64,000 nt of DNA from NCBI RefSeq assembly GCF_040024445.1, contig NZ_CP157276.1, forward strand, positions 3,038,001-3,102,000, given 5' to 3'. Of the stretch, positions 37,529-45,923 are shown one piece after another (the first letter of the stretch is position 1; every line of letters begins with the position of its first letter). The stretch comes from Prescottella soli (GTDB taxonomy: Bacteria > Actinomycetota > Actinomycetes > Mycobacteriales > Mycobacteriaceae). The notes under the pieces are model-generated. The model was not told the DNA's origin and ran no database searches. It worked only from the letters and a program-made list of their open reading frames with translations. The position numbers and the translations under genes are program-made.

Positions 37529-39058
37529 TCAGTGGCCACCGACGAACACGGTGTCGGCTGCGCTGCCTGCGTCGCCCGGAACCTGCACCTGCTCGATGCG
37601 GCGGGGCAGCAGCAGGGCGACGACGGCACCGATGACCGCGACGACCGCACCGATCATGAACGCCACTTGGAAGCCCGACTCGAGGTAGAACGTGTAGCCG
37701 CCCGTCATCTCCGGCGGGATCGGCGCGATGTGCGAGTTGTTCATCACGGTGAAGACGATGACCGGCAGGATCGCGGGGAAGATCGACTGGGACAGCGCGA
37801 CGACTGACGCGGTGCTGGCCTGAAGCTGCGGCGGGACGGCCTCGATGAGCAGGTTCGGGATGGCCGCGTAGCCCATGCCCATACCGAGGCCGAAGATGCC
37901 GGCGAACAGGATCAGCGTCGGCTTGGAGTCGTGGATGTTCGAGACGAGCGCGAAGGCGACAGCCATGAGCACCAGGCCGATGATCATCAGCGGCCGCGGG
38001 CGGACGTTGCGTCCGACCAGCATGCCGACGATGAGGCCACCGATGACCACCATCAGGCCGATCGGGGCGTTGAACATTGCGAAACCTTCTGCGTCGACAC
38101 CGAATCCGTAGCCGAGGCCCAGGACCTCCGGGGTCATCACCATCATCGGGAGCAGGATCGTGAAGATGGCGCTACAGCCGTAGACCAGGCCCGCGCCGAG
38201 CGTGGTCAGCAGGATGGGACGGCGGCTGAGGACGTCGAGGTCGATGAGGGGATCACGCAGCATCCGCGCAGACACGATCCACGCTGCCAGCAGGACCAGG
38301 CCGCCGATCAGGAAGGCCAGGGTCGAGCCGGCCTTCCAGCCCCATGTCGGGCCGAAGCTGACGGCGACGAGCACGCCGGCGACACCGGCGCCGAGGAGTA
38401 GTGCGCCGACGAAGTCGAGGCGAGCCGGCGTCCGCAGATTGGATTCGTCGGTCGAGAGGATGATGAGAGCGCCGATGACGACCAGGCAGATCACGAAGAA
38501 CCAGAAGATGCTGCGGAAGCCCCAGTTGTCGAGCAGCCAGCCCGTCAGGAACGGTGCGGGAACCGCGATGAGGCCCATGCCGCTGGTCGCGATGCTGACA
38601 GCGAGTGCCACCGACTTCGCCGGGAAGACGTCACGGATGAGCGAGTAGCTGAGGAACAGCGTCGGAACCATGAGGCCGGCCATCGCACGGCCGGCGATCA
38701 TGACGCCGTAGCTCGGTGCGATCGCGGAGACGAACGAGCCGACGATGGACACTGCGACGCAGGCCAGCAGCATCAGGCGCTTGCCGTGCATGTCGGCCAA
38801 CTTGCCGAGGAGAGGCGCGGCCACCGCGCCCACCAGCAGGAACGCCGTCAGCATCCAGGCACCCTGGGTGGTCTGGTAGTGCCCTGCGATCTCCGGCAGG
38901 GCGGTCGAAACCATCTGGTAGCTGACGGAGAGCACTTCGAGTAGCAGCACGAGCGAGGCCAGGGAGAGGACGAGTCGGGGCGTCCAACCCCCCTCTCGGG
39001 TGGCAACCGTCGGGGCGACGGGCGGCGACATCTCGCCGTCTGAGTGGGTGGTGACCAT
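37529..39058 (-). CDS. MFS multidrug exporter (EmrB/QacA, 14-helix type)
   Basis: 509 residues with about 14 membrane helices. Motif A appears as LGKLADMHGKRLML after helix 2, and the antiporter motif C region as GLIAVPAPFLTGWLLDNWGFR. It begins with a helix rich in Leu/Ser (LVLSLASLVLLLEVLSVSYQM). These proteins expel drugs or metabolites using proton flux. The ATG at 39058 (MVTTHSDGE) has AAAGGA upstream; the frame extends further without support. Not flanked by a regulator. Its substrate cannot be told from sequence. Confidence 0.9.
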   Translation of the reverse strand: MVTTHSDGEMSPPVAPTVATREGGWTPRLVLSLASLVLLLEVLSVSYQMVSTALPEIAGHYQTTQGAWMLTAFLLVGAVAAPLLGKLADMHGKRLMLLACVAVSIVGSFVSAIAPSYGVMIAGRAMAGLMVPTLFLSYSLIRDVFPAKSVALAVSIATSGMGLIAVPAPFLTGWLLDNWGFRSIFWFFVICLVVIGALIILSTDESNLRTPARLDFVGALLLGAGVAGVLVAVSFGPTWGWKAGSTLAFLIGGLVLLAAWIVSARMLRDPLIDLDVLSRRPILLTTLGAGLVYGCSAIFTILLPMMVMTPEVLGLGYGFGVDAEGFAMFNAPIGLMVVIGGLIVGMLVGRNVRPRPLMIIGLVLMAVAFALVSNIHDSKPTLILFAGIFGLGMGMGYAAIPNLLIEAVPPQLQASTASVVALSQSIFPAILPVIVFTVMNNSHIAPIPPEMTGGYTFYLESGFQVAFMIGAVVAVIGAVVALLLPRRIEQVQVPGDAGSAADTVFVGGH

Positions 39059-39425
39059 CCGTGGAATCCTTTCAGATGCCAATAAGAAACAGGCCCAAGT
39101 GTTTTCGGGCAGGGGGGAGTCTCTGGAGCAGATGGACGTGCGACCACGCCCACCGTGGCACCCTCGGCCGGCTGACGGTGCCCTCACATCACACTGGCGT
39201 CCAAACAGTGACGCCAGTCACATGCCCGTTCAGTGGGACAATTCGTGGCCGCGATCAGATCGGTGCTCTACCTAACGAATTCGCCTCGCCGTCAGCGCTA
39301 TTGAGCGCCTGAGTGCCACAAGTGGTCGTATTCGAGCGATTTGTCGGAATTGCCACGCGCCGTACAAGAAAACGCTCGACGCCGGTATCCGGCGTCGAGC
39401 GTTTGTTTGGCGATCGGGCGGTGCG
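39059..39425. promoter_or_regulatory. Intergenic region upstream of the MFS gene with a candidate operator
   Basis: 367 bases between the divergent MFS start and the 3' end of the ABC-2 permease gene. No gene is seen. It holds the dyad ACTGGCGTC (39193-39201), 8 bases, GACGCCAGT (39210-39218), about 135 bases upstream of the MFS start and a possible repressor site, and the terminator listed at 39370. Confidence 0.45.
39370..39404 (-). terminator. 16-bp hairpin ending the gntR-ABC operon
   Basis: Arms 39370-39385 and 39389-39404 are exact complements (AAACGCTCGACGCCGG) with loop TAT. On the minus strand the stem is followed by TTTTCTT-like sequence, as expected for a factor-independent terminator of the operon ending at 39426. 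Confidence 0.85.
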
Positions 39426-40496
39426 TCAGGGGCGCAGTCTGCGCAGCGCCCACATCGAGGGGATCAGCAGCAGGGCTGAGAGTGCGAGGGCCAGTGCGGC
39501 TTCCGTCAGCTGGAAGCGGCGGAAGAGGCTGTCGGAGTGGTAGCGGACCTCGTAGTGGTCGGCGCCGTGTTCGCGGAGGCAGTCGGTGTACTGTCGCTCC
39601 TGCGCAGCCCAGACTGCGTCCATCCGGGCGTTGTAGGCGGCGAGAGTCTCGTCGGGCCGTTCGTTCTCCTCGGAGGACCAGTAGGACAGATCGCACGTGT
39701 CGTAGTCGATCCGGACGGGCCGACCGCCGACATCGACGAGACCCGAGCTCAGAATCCACGACGCGAAGCCGTCGTTGGAGGGCTCGTACGACACGTAGCG
39801 TCCGGTGCGCGAGTCCAGCGCATGGCTGTCGACGGTCGCCTCCGCATAGTGCGGTCGGGCCCCGGCCTGGAATCCGACGAGCACCGCCGCCATCGCGATC
39901 ACCGTCACCGACATTGCCCCGAGCGTGTTGCGGAGCAGCAGTGCGACGCAGCTGCCGAGGATCAGCGCCAGCAGTGTGTACGCCCCCGCGACGAGTCCTG
40001 AGGACTGGAACAAGGGGAAGGTCAACTGGGAGTGACCGCCGGTGAACCGGCCTGTGCCGAACGCGAGGTTCGACGACTCCGATGGGGTGAAGGACCATTC
40101 GAGGGCCGACCCGAGGAGCGCCATTGCGCCGGTGACGGGACCGAAGACGACCAGCACCCGCATCCAATACCAGCGCGTGCGGCTGACATCTTGGGTCAGT
40201 CCCAGGACATGGCTTCCGCGCTCGATGTCGCGGGAGAACGCGGTGACTCCGACGAGCACACCGAGTAGTACTGGCAACGTCACCGTGACGAGGCTGATCG
40301 TGGTGAGCGTCGACGCGGCCCAGCAGGTGCGCGAGTCATCGGCCGTTGTGCACCGGAACATGTTGCCGAATGCCGCTGGGTTCTCGGATGCCCGGACAAT
40401 CAGTCCGCAGACGAGTGCCACGACTGTCAGTGCCAGGATCGCGCCGACCGCGGCCAGGATCGTCGTCCGATGCTGCCGCCAGGTAACCCAGATCAT
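39426..40496 (-). CDS. ABC-2 type permease
   Basis: 356 residues with six predicted helices: one near 15-35, a group between about 60 and 195, and one at the C-terminus. A ~110-residue extracytoplasmic loop lies between the fifth and sixth helices (ARPHYAEATVD ... DHYEVRYHSD). The start MIWVTWRQHRTTIL is typical of permeases paired with YtrA-regulated ATPases. It probably exports or senses an envelope-active compound. Its ATG overlaps the ATPase stop by 4 bases. Last gene of the gntR-ATPase-permease operon. Confidence 0.8.
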   Translation of the reverse strand: MIWVTWRQHRTTILAAVGAILALTVVALVCGLIVRASENPAAFGNMFRCTTADDSRTCWAASTLTTISLVTVTLPVLLGVLVGVTAFSRDIERGSHVLGLTQDVSRTRWYWMRVLVVFGPVTGAMALLGSALEWSFTPSESSNLAFGTGRFTGGHSQLTFPLFQSSGLVAGAYTLLALILGSCVALLLRNTLGAMSVTVIAMAAVLVGFQAGARPHYAEATVDSHALDSRTGRYVSYEPSNDGFASWILSSGLVDVGGRPVRIDYDTCDLSYWSSEENERPDETLAAYNARMDAVWAAQERQYTDCLREHGADHYEVRYHSDSLFRRFQLTEAALALALSALLLIPSMWALRRLRP

Positions 40497-41350
40497 GCTG
40501 CCTCTTCGTTGATGGTGGTGAGGTAGGCCAGGACGATGTCGTCGAGGTTCGGGGGCGCCACGCGCCAGCCGTTGCCGGCCGTGGGGCGCGGACCGCGCAC
40601 GAGGTGGGTGCGTCCTCTCGACTCGACGACCGCGCCGGTGCCGATGACGTCGGACGGGTCGGATGTGCCGGTCAGGAGGTAGTGCCCGTCGAGGAGGTCG
40701 TCGAGCGCCCCGGTGAGCCGGGCCTGGCCGGCTCCGAGGATCACCAGCCGGTCGGCGATCTCGGCCACCTCCGACAGGACGTGGGACGACAGCACGATGG
40801 TGGTGCCGCGCTCGGCGGCGTCTTCCATGAGCGTGCGGACGACGGATCGTCGTGCCAGCGGGTCGAGTTCGGCCAGTGGCTCGTCGAGCAGGAGCACATC
40901 GGGGCGGCGGCCCAGTGCCAGTGCCAGCGCGATGCGGGTGCGGTGTCCGGGCGACAGCGTCTTCACGCGTGCCGACAGCGGGATCCCGGCCTCGGTCACC
41001 AGTGAGGTCGCATAGTCGTTGTCCCACTGGGTGTTCGACTTCTCGCCGAACAGGAGGGTGTCGGCGACCGTGAACCCGCGGTACAGCGGCTTGTGCTGCG
41101 CGACGTAGGCGAGTCCGGGCACGATCCCGTTTCGGCCGGGGCTGCGTCCCAGCACCGTCACCTCTCCGGCGTCGGGCTCGAGCAGGCCGACGGCGATCGA
41201 CATGAGTGTGGACTTGCCGGCCCCGTTGGCGCCGACGAGCGCGGTGATGCTGCCGCGCTCGACGTCGAATGAGCAGCCCCGCAGTGCTTCCGTTCGGCGG
41301 AACTTCTTGTGTACGTCGCGCACCGTCAGCGCGCTGCCTGCCTCGCTCAT
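40493..41350 (-). CDS. ABC transporter ATPase
   Basis: 285 residues. Walker A GANGAGKST, a signature region altered to LSPGHRTRIALALAL in place of LSGGQ, Walker B VLLLDEPLAELDPLAR and the H-loop VLSSHVLSEVAEI. The LSPGH signature is typical of the YtrB/BcrA-like exporter branch. It energises the permease encoded downstream. The ATG at 41350 overlaps the gntR stop by 4 bases, so all three genes are translationally linked. Confidence 0.9.
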   Translation of the reverse strand: MSEAGSALTVRDVHKKFRRTEALRGCSFDVERGSITALVGANGAGKSTLMSIAVGLLEPDAGEVTVLGRSPGRNGIVPGLAYVAQHKPLYRGFTVADTLLFGEKSNTQWDNDYATSLVTEAGIPLSARVKTLSPGHRTRIALALALGRRPDVLLLDEPLAELDPLARRSVVRTLMEDAAERGTTIVLSSHVLSEVAEIADRLVILGAGQARLTGALDDLLDGHYLLTGTSDPSDVIGTGAVVESRGRTHLVRGPRPTAGNGWRVAPPNLDDIVLAYLTTINEEAA

Positions 41351-41748
41351 GTGAACTCTCCTGTGTCCTCGCCGAATTCGCTGTCCAATGCCGCCGTCAC
41401 CAGGGCCTCGAGGTCCGACCGCTCGAGCCCCGCGGCCGCGGCCTGACGTGCCCACGTCGCCAGCTCCGCCTGCAGCGCCTGCCGTTCGGCCATGCCGGGC
41501 TTGAGCAGCGACTGGGTCACGAACGTGCCCAGCCCGGGCCGGGCTTCGACGAGTCCCTCGTTCTCGAGTTCCCGGTAGGCCTTGAGCACGGTGTTGGGGT
41601 TGATCGTCACGGCGGCGACCACGTCCTTCGCGGTCGGAAGTCGGTCGCCCGGTTTCAGGTCGCCCAGCCGCAGGGCCTGCTTCACCTGGAGCACCAGCTG
41701 GACGTACGCGGGGATCCCGGATCGACGGTTGATGTGGAACTCCACCAT
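41347..41748 (-). CDS. GntR-family regulator, YtrA subfamily
   Basis: 133 residues: an N-terminal winged helix (IPAYVQLVLQVKQALRLGDLKPGDRLPTAKDVVAAVTINPNTVLKAYRELENEGL) with the short C-terminal helical dimerisation part characteristic of YtrA proteins. It heads an operon with an ABC ATPase and permease and probably represses it. A 24-base inverted repeat lies 10 bases upstream of its start codon, an ideal place for autorepression. YtrA systems respond to cell-wall-active antibiotics in Bacillus; the inducer here is unknown. Confidence 0.92.
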   Translation of the reverse strand: MVEFHINRRSGIPAYVQLVLQVKQALRLGDLKPGDRLPTAKDVVAAVTINPNTVLKAYRELENEGLVEARPGLGTFVTQSLLKPGMAERQALQAELATWARQAAAAGLERSDLEALVTAALDSEFGEDTGEFT

Positions 41749-41757
41749 CGAATCTCC

Positions 41758-41781
41758 ATTTCACTACAACAATAGTGAAAT
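41758..41781. promoter_or_regulatory. Inverted-repeat operator of the GntR/YtrA regulator
   Basis: ATTTCACTA (41758-41766) and TAGTGAAAT (41773-41781) separated by CAACAA: a perfect 9-bp dyad immediately upstream of the gntR start. Strong candidate for autorepression. Confidence 0.75.
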
Positions 41782-41923
41782 AGAGGTTGCACTGGTCGCC
41801 GCCCGATGTCAACCTGTTCGGGAGGTTTGCGGGGGTCACTGCGTGTCGCGGCAAATGCGGCCCGAGCGCACTGGGCAGTGCGAAAATTCGGACGAGTGTA
41901 CTGATTGGGACGGAAGTTCGATT

Positions 41924-44068
41924 GTGAATTCAACCAACACCGGCGGCGCCGCCAAGCGCAAGACTGCGCCGGACCCGAAGGCCAAACGCCGGAAACCTCG
42001 CCGCAAGGGCCGCCGGATCGCGCTGTGGGTGAGCCTGTGTGTGCTGGTCCTGCTCATCGTCACGCCGCTCGTCGCCTTCGGTGTCGCGTACAAGGACGCA
42101 GACGTGCCGCGCCCGGGCGACATGAAGACCAACCAGGTGTCGACGATCCTCGCGGCCGACGGGAGCACCGAGATCGCCCGGATCGTGCCGCCGGAGGGCA
42201 ACCGGACCGAGGTCTCGATCGACCAGATCCCGCTGCCGGTGCGTAACGCCGTGCTGTCCGCCGAGGACCGCGACTTCTACACCAACCCCGGCTTCTCGAT
42301 CTCCGGGTTCGCGCGGGCCGCGCGCGACAACGTCCTCGGTCGCGACAGCGCCGGCGGTGGCTCCACGATCACCCAGCAGTACGTCAAGAACACGCTGGTC
42401 GGATCCGAGCGGTCGGTGAGCCGCAAGATGAAGGAGCTGGTCATCTCGTCGAAGATGGCCCGCGAGTGGTCCAAGGACGAGATCCTGGCCGCGTACCTCA
42501 ACACGATCTACTTCGGTCGCGGTGCGTACGGCATCGCCGCCGCGTCCAACGCGTACTTCGGGAAGCAGCTCGCGGACCTGACGGTGAGCGAGGCGGCGGT
42601 GCTCGCCGCGGTGATCCAGAGCCCGTCCAGCCTCGACCCCGTCACGAACCCCGAGGCGCTGAAGGCGCGCTGGAACTACGTGCTCGACGGCATGGTGTCG
42701 ATGTCGGCGCTCTCGTCGGCCGAACGCCAGTCCATCGAGTTCCCGTCCGCGCTGCCGGCCGCCCCGGCGGCGGATTCGGGCGAGGCGCCGGGGCCGGAGG
42801 GGCTCATCCGCGCGCAGGTGCTGCGCGAGCTCGCGGCTGCCGGGGTGAGCGAGCAGGACCTCAACACCGAGGGCCTCCAGATCACCACGACCATCGATCC
42901 GAGGGCACAGCAGGCCGCGATCGACGCCGTCGCCGACACCTTCGAGGGTGAACCGGAGAATCTGCGGACCGCCGTGGTGTCGATCGATCCGAAGTCGGGT
43001 GCGGTGCGGGCCTACTACGGCGGCGCGGACGGCAAGGGCTTCGACTTCGCGCAGGCCGGCCTGCAGACGGGATCGTCGTTCAAGGTGTTCGGCCTGGTTG
43101 CGGCACTGCAGCAGGACATTCCGCTGTCCCAGACGTACGACAGCTCCCCGCTCTCCGTCTACGGGGTGACGATCAACAACGTCGAGGGCGAGTCGTGCGG
43201 CAAGTGCACCATCGCCGAGGCGCTCAAGCGCTCCCTCAACACGAGCTTCTACCGGCTGACGCTGGGGATGGACGACGGCGCCCAGAAGATCGCGGACGCC
43301 GCCCACCAGGCCGGCATCCCCGAGACGGTCCCCGGCTGGCAGTACCCGACGCTCACGCAGGAAGGTGAGTCGCCGGAGAACGGAATCGTGTTGGGCCAGT
43401 ATCTGTCCCGGCCCATCGACATGGCGTCGGCGTACGCGACGCTCGCGGCGTCGGGCATCTACCACCAGCCGTACTTCGTGCAGAAGGTGGTGACGGCGGA
43501 CGGCGTGGTGCTGCTCGACCGTCCGGCGTCGGAGGGCGAGCGCAGGCTCGACGCCGCGGTCGCCGACAACACCACCCAGGCGATGCTGCCGATCGCGGCG
43601 TACTCGCGCGGACACGGGCTGGCCGGCGGTCGCCCGTCGGCGACGAAGACCGGCACCGCGCAGCTCGGCGACACCGGAAAGAACAAGGACGCGTGGATGG
43701 TCGGCTACACGCCGCAGCTGTCCACCGCGGTGTGGGTCGGCACGGCCGACGCGAAGGCGATCGAGAACAGCTGGGGCGGGCTGGTGTACGGCTCGGGTCT
43801 GCCGGCGGACATCTGGAAGAAGACGATGGACGGTGCGCTCGAGGACGCCCCGGTCGAGAAGTTCCCGTGGCCGGCTCCGATCGGCGGCCAGGCCGGTGTT
43901 CCTGCCTACACGGGTGTCGGCTCGGGTACGGCGACGCCCACCCCCGCCCCGGGCGCGGCGAGCCCGCCGGCGCTGCCTCAGTTGCCGCCGATGCCGCAGC
44001 TGCCGGCCCCGCCGCCGGGTCGTGTCATCGAGATCCTGCCGGGCGTCAAGATCACCCTGCCGGGGTGA
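41924..44068 (+). CDS. Class A penicillin-binding protein, paralog 2
   Basis: 714 residues. A Lys/Arg-rich cytoplasmic tail, one helix (about 33-55), a GT51 domain with Glu114 in AEDRDFYTNPGFS and GGGSTITQQYVKNTL, and a transpeptidase domain with Ser384-x-x-Lys in GSSFKVF, SLNTSFY and KTGTA at 575. The C-terminal Pro-rich tail is short and closes with EILPGVKITLPG. By eye it is closer to the ponA-position PBP at 60437 (both share EVSIDQIP and SSKMAR) than to the one at 35189. GTG 41924 follows GGAAG. The next two genes encode a pair of exported proteins, which may work with it in the wall. Confidence 0.92.
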   Translation: MNSTNTGGAAKRKTAPDPKAKRRKPRRKGRRIALWVSLCVLVLLIVTPLVAFGVAYKDADVPRPGDMKTNQVSTILAADGSTEIARIVPPEGNRTEVSIDQIPLPVRNAVLSAEDRDFYTNPGFSISGFARAARDNVLGRDSAGGGSTITQQYVKNTLVGSERSVSRKMKELVISSKMAREWSKDEILAAYLNTIYFGRGAYGIAAASNAYFGKQLADLTVSEAAVLAAVIQSPSSLDPVTNPEALKARWNYVLDGMVSMSALSSAERQSIEFPSALPAAPAADSGEAPGPEGLIRAQVLRELAAAGVSEQDLNTEGLQITTTIDPRAQQAAIDAVADTFEGEPENLRTAVVSIDPKSGAVRAYYGGADGKGFDFAQAGLQTGSSFKVFGLVAALQQDIPLSQTYDSSPLSVYGVTINNVEGESCGKCTIAEALKRSLNTSFYRLTLGMDDGAQKIADAAHQAGIPETVPGWQYPTLTQEGESPENGIVLGQYLSRPIDMASAYATLAASGIYHQPYFVQKVVTADGVVLLDRPASEGERRLDAAVADNTTQAMLPIAAYSRGHGLAGGRPSATKTGTAQLGDTGKNKDAWMVGYTPQLSTAVWVGTADAKAIENSWGGLVYGSGLPADIWKKTMDGALEDAPVEKFPWPAPIGGQAGVPAYTGVGSGTATPTPAPGAASPPALPQLPPMPQLPAPPPGRVIEILPGVKITLPG

Positions 44069-44162
44069 TCCGGCGGGCGACCCGCGGTAGTGACATGGGT
44101 CAAGTTCCACGCCGCACGTGGCCTATCTCTGATTGAAGTTTCAATGAACGGAGGGTCTACTC

Positions 44163-45833
44163 GTGGTCGTGTCCGAATCTGCGCGTCGTCGTACGTCGTC
44201 CGTATCCCGTCTGCGCGCGCCGCTGGCGGCCGCCGCCGCGGTGACCGGGCTCCTGGTCTCCGCGCCGGTCGCCGGCGCCGACCCGGCGACGGGGCCGGCG
44301 TCCTGTGTCCCGTTCGGCACCGCGCAGCTTCCGCCCGGCACGCCGGCGACCGGGGCGCGGGACGGGCTGGAGATGCTGCCCGTGTTCACCGGCGCCGACG
44401 CGCCCGCGTCGGTCGAGCTACGCACGCAGACAACCCAGTTCAACGGGTTCTGGGACTTCTCCCTGGTCGACGGCGCACTACTCGCCCGGCCGCGGGCGTC
44501 GACCGGTGCGAACACCGAGCCGTGGCGGTACGCACCGCTGCCCGAGTGCCTGCGCAACCGCCTGGTGGGCATCTCGGTGGACGACGACGAACTGATCGCC
44601 GTCGACGCGGACGGCTGGATCTACACGATGGACAACGTGGCCCACGCGCCGCTGCTGTGGAACTGGACGTCGGCGTTCGGGGCACCGCTGTGGTTCGGGG
44701 AGGGGCAACGCGTCGCCGGGCAGGCGTCGGGCACCTGGGCGCTCAGCGTCTCGTCTCCCTGGGACAACCAGACCTACGTCGACGCCGACGGCCGCATCCA
44801 CCATGTGGGGCTGGGCAAGATGACGATGGTGCCGTCGCTCACCGGGGACGGCAGCCGGATCACGTACGCTGACCCGTGGCTGCCGAACGACGACAGCTAC
44901 GAGATCGGTGGACCGCTCGGTGGGCGGTTCCGGTCGGTCGCGTTGTCGTCGGCGGGGTCGACCACGTTCGTGACGAACGAGTACGGCGACATGTTCACGC
45001 GCAGCTTCGATTTCGATGCCGCCGGTTCGGATTCGGTGTTCTTCCGCTACAGCTGGGACGGCCAGGACGGCAAGCCGACCGCCCCGAACCTGTTCGCGGA
45101 GTACCTGGATCGGGACTACGCGGCGATCCGGCTGCCGGCGCAGGACTGGGTGCGTCAGCCCAAGATCCCCGGAGAGATCACCTCGGCGATCAGCGTGCAC
45201 TCGACCGGGGTCGGACCCGGGGCCCGGGAGCTGCGGGTCGCGGGGAGGAACGACGGCTCGACGGGCTTCTGGCACAAGGACCTGAACGCGCCGACGTGGG
45301 AATTCACCGCGACCGGGGCCGACCTGCCGGGCACGCCGCTCGAGAACTCGCCGCGGGACCGTTCCGCCGAGACGCTGGCGCCACCGGCGCCGTGGAACCT
45401 GTCCGCGTCGCTCCCCGCTCGCGACACGCTCGTCGACGGGCAGTTCCTCATCGACGTGGGTCTGCCGTATTCGCTGATCGATCCGCGTCTGCTCGATCAG
45501 GCTGGGCTGCAGGCCGGTCCGTCCGGGTACCGGCTCTCGATCGATCACTTCGATCCCGTCGCGACGACGCGTGAGGCCACGGTGACGGCGCCGGACGGGA
45601 CGCGGATCCCGGTGGTCGTGCACACCGCGGACGGTCTGCGGTTCGCGCCGCGGGGTGCCGGACTGGATTCGCAGCCACGGCATCTCGTGGGTGCGATCGA
45701 GATCCCGCAGTCGGCGTTCGACTCCCGCGGCGGCGATCCGGTGCTGGACGCTTTCGTGCGGGATTGGATGCGCGACAAGCGGATTGCCCCGATTACCCTG
45801 AGTGCCACGGACCACGACCTGGTGGTGCGCTGA
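44163..45833 (+). CDS. Exported propeller-like protein of unknown function, tandem copy 1
   Basis: 556 residues, no named family recognised. The signal peptide ends near residue 39 (VAGADP). The mature protein has repeated strand-turn units of the form hydrophobic-Ser, five to ten residues, then T/V-V-x-x-D/E-G-x-I/M-Y/F: LIAVDADGWIYTMDN, TYVDADGRIHHVG, TTFVTNEYGDMFTR, with a fourth around ITSAISVHSTG. These suggest a beta-propeller. A C-terminal domain with IDHFDPVATTREATVTAP follows. The gene at 45924 encodes a colinear paralog of exactly the same length. Starts with GTG after GGAGG. It follows the second class A PBP, suggesting a wall or surface role. Confidence 0.75.
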   Translation: MVVSESARRRTSSVSRLRAPLAAAAAVTGLLVSAPVAGADPATGPASCVPFGTAQLPPGTPATGARDGLEMLPVFTGADAPASVELRTQTTQFNGFWDFSLVDGALLARPRASTGANTEPWRYAPLPECLRNRLVGISVDDDELIAVDADGWIYTMDNVAHAPLLWNWTSAFGAPLWFGEGQRVAGQASGTWALSVSSPWDNQTYVDADGRIHHVGLGKMTMVPSLTGDGSRITYADPWLPNDDSYEIGGPLGGRFRSVALSSAGSTTFVTNEYGDMFTRSFDFDAAGSDSVFFRYSWDGQDGKPTAPNLFAEYLDRDYAAIRLPAQDWVRQPKIPGEITSAISVHSTGVGPGARELRVAGRNDGSTGFWHKDLNAPTWEFTATGADLPGTPLENSPRDRSAETLAPPAPWNLSASLPARDTLVDGQFLIDVGLPYSLIDPRLLDQAGLQAGPSGYRLSIDHFDPVATTREATVTAPDGTRIPVVVHTADGLRFAPRGAGLDSQPRHLVGAIEIPQSAFDSRGGDPVLDAFVRDWMRDKRIAPITLSATDHDLVVR

Positions 45834-45923
45834 CCTGGCGAGGTTACGAGTTCGCGAATGGTGTGCGTCACACACGGGTGTTGAAATGTAACAAACGGTC
45901 GGTCGGCTGATATATCCGAGAGC

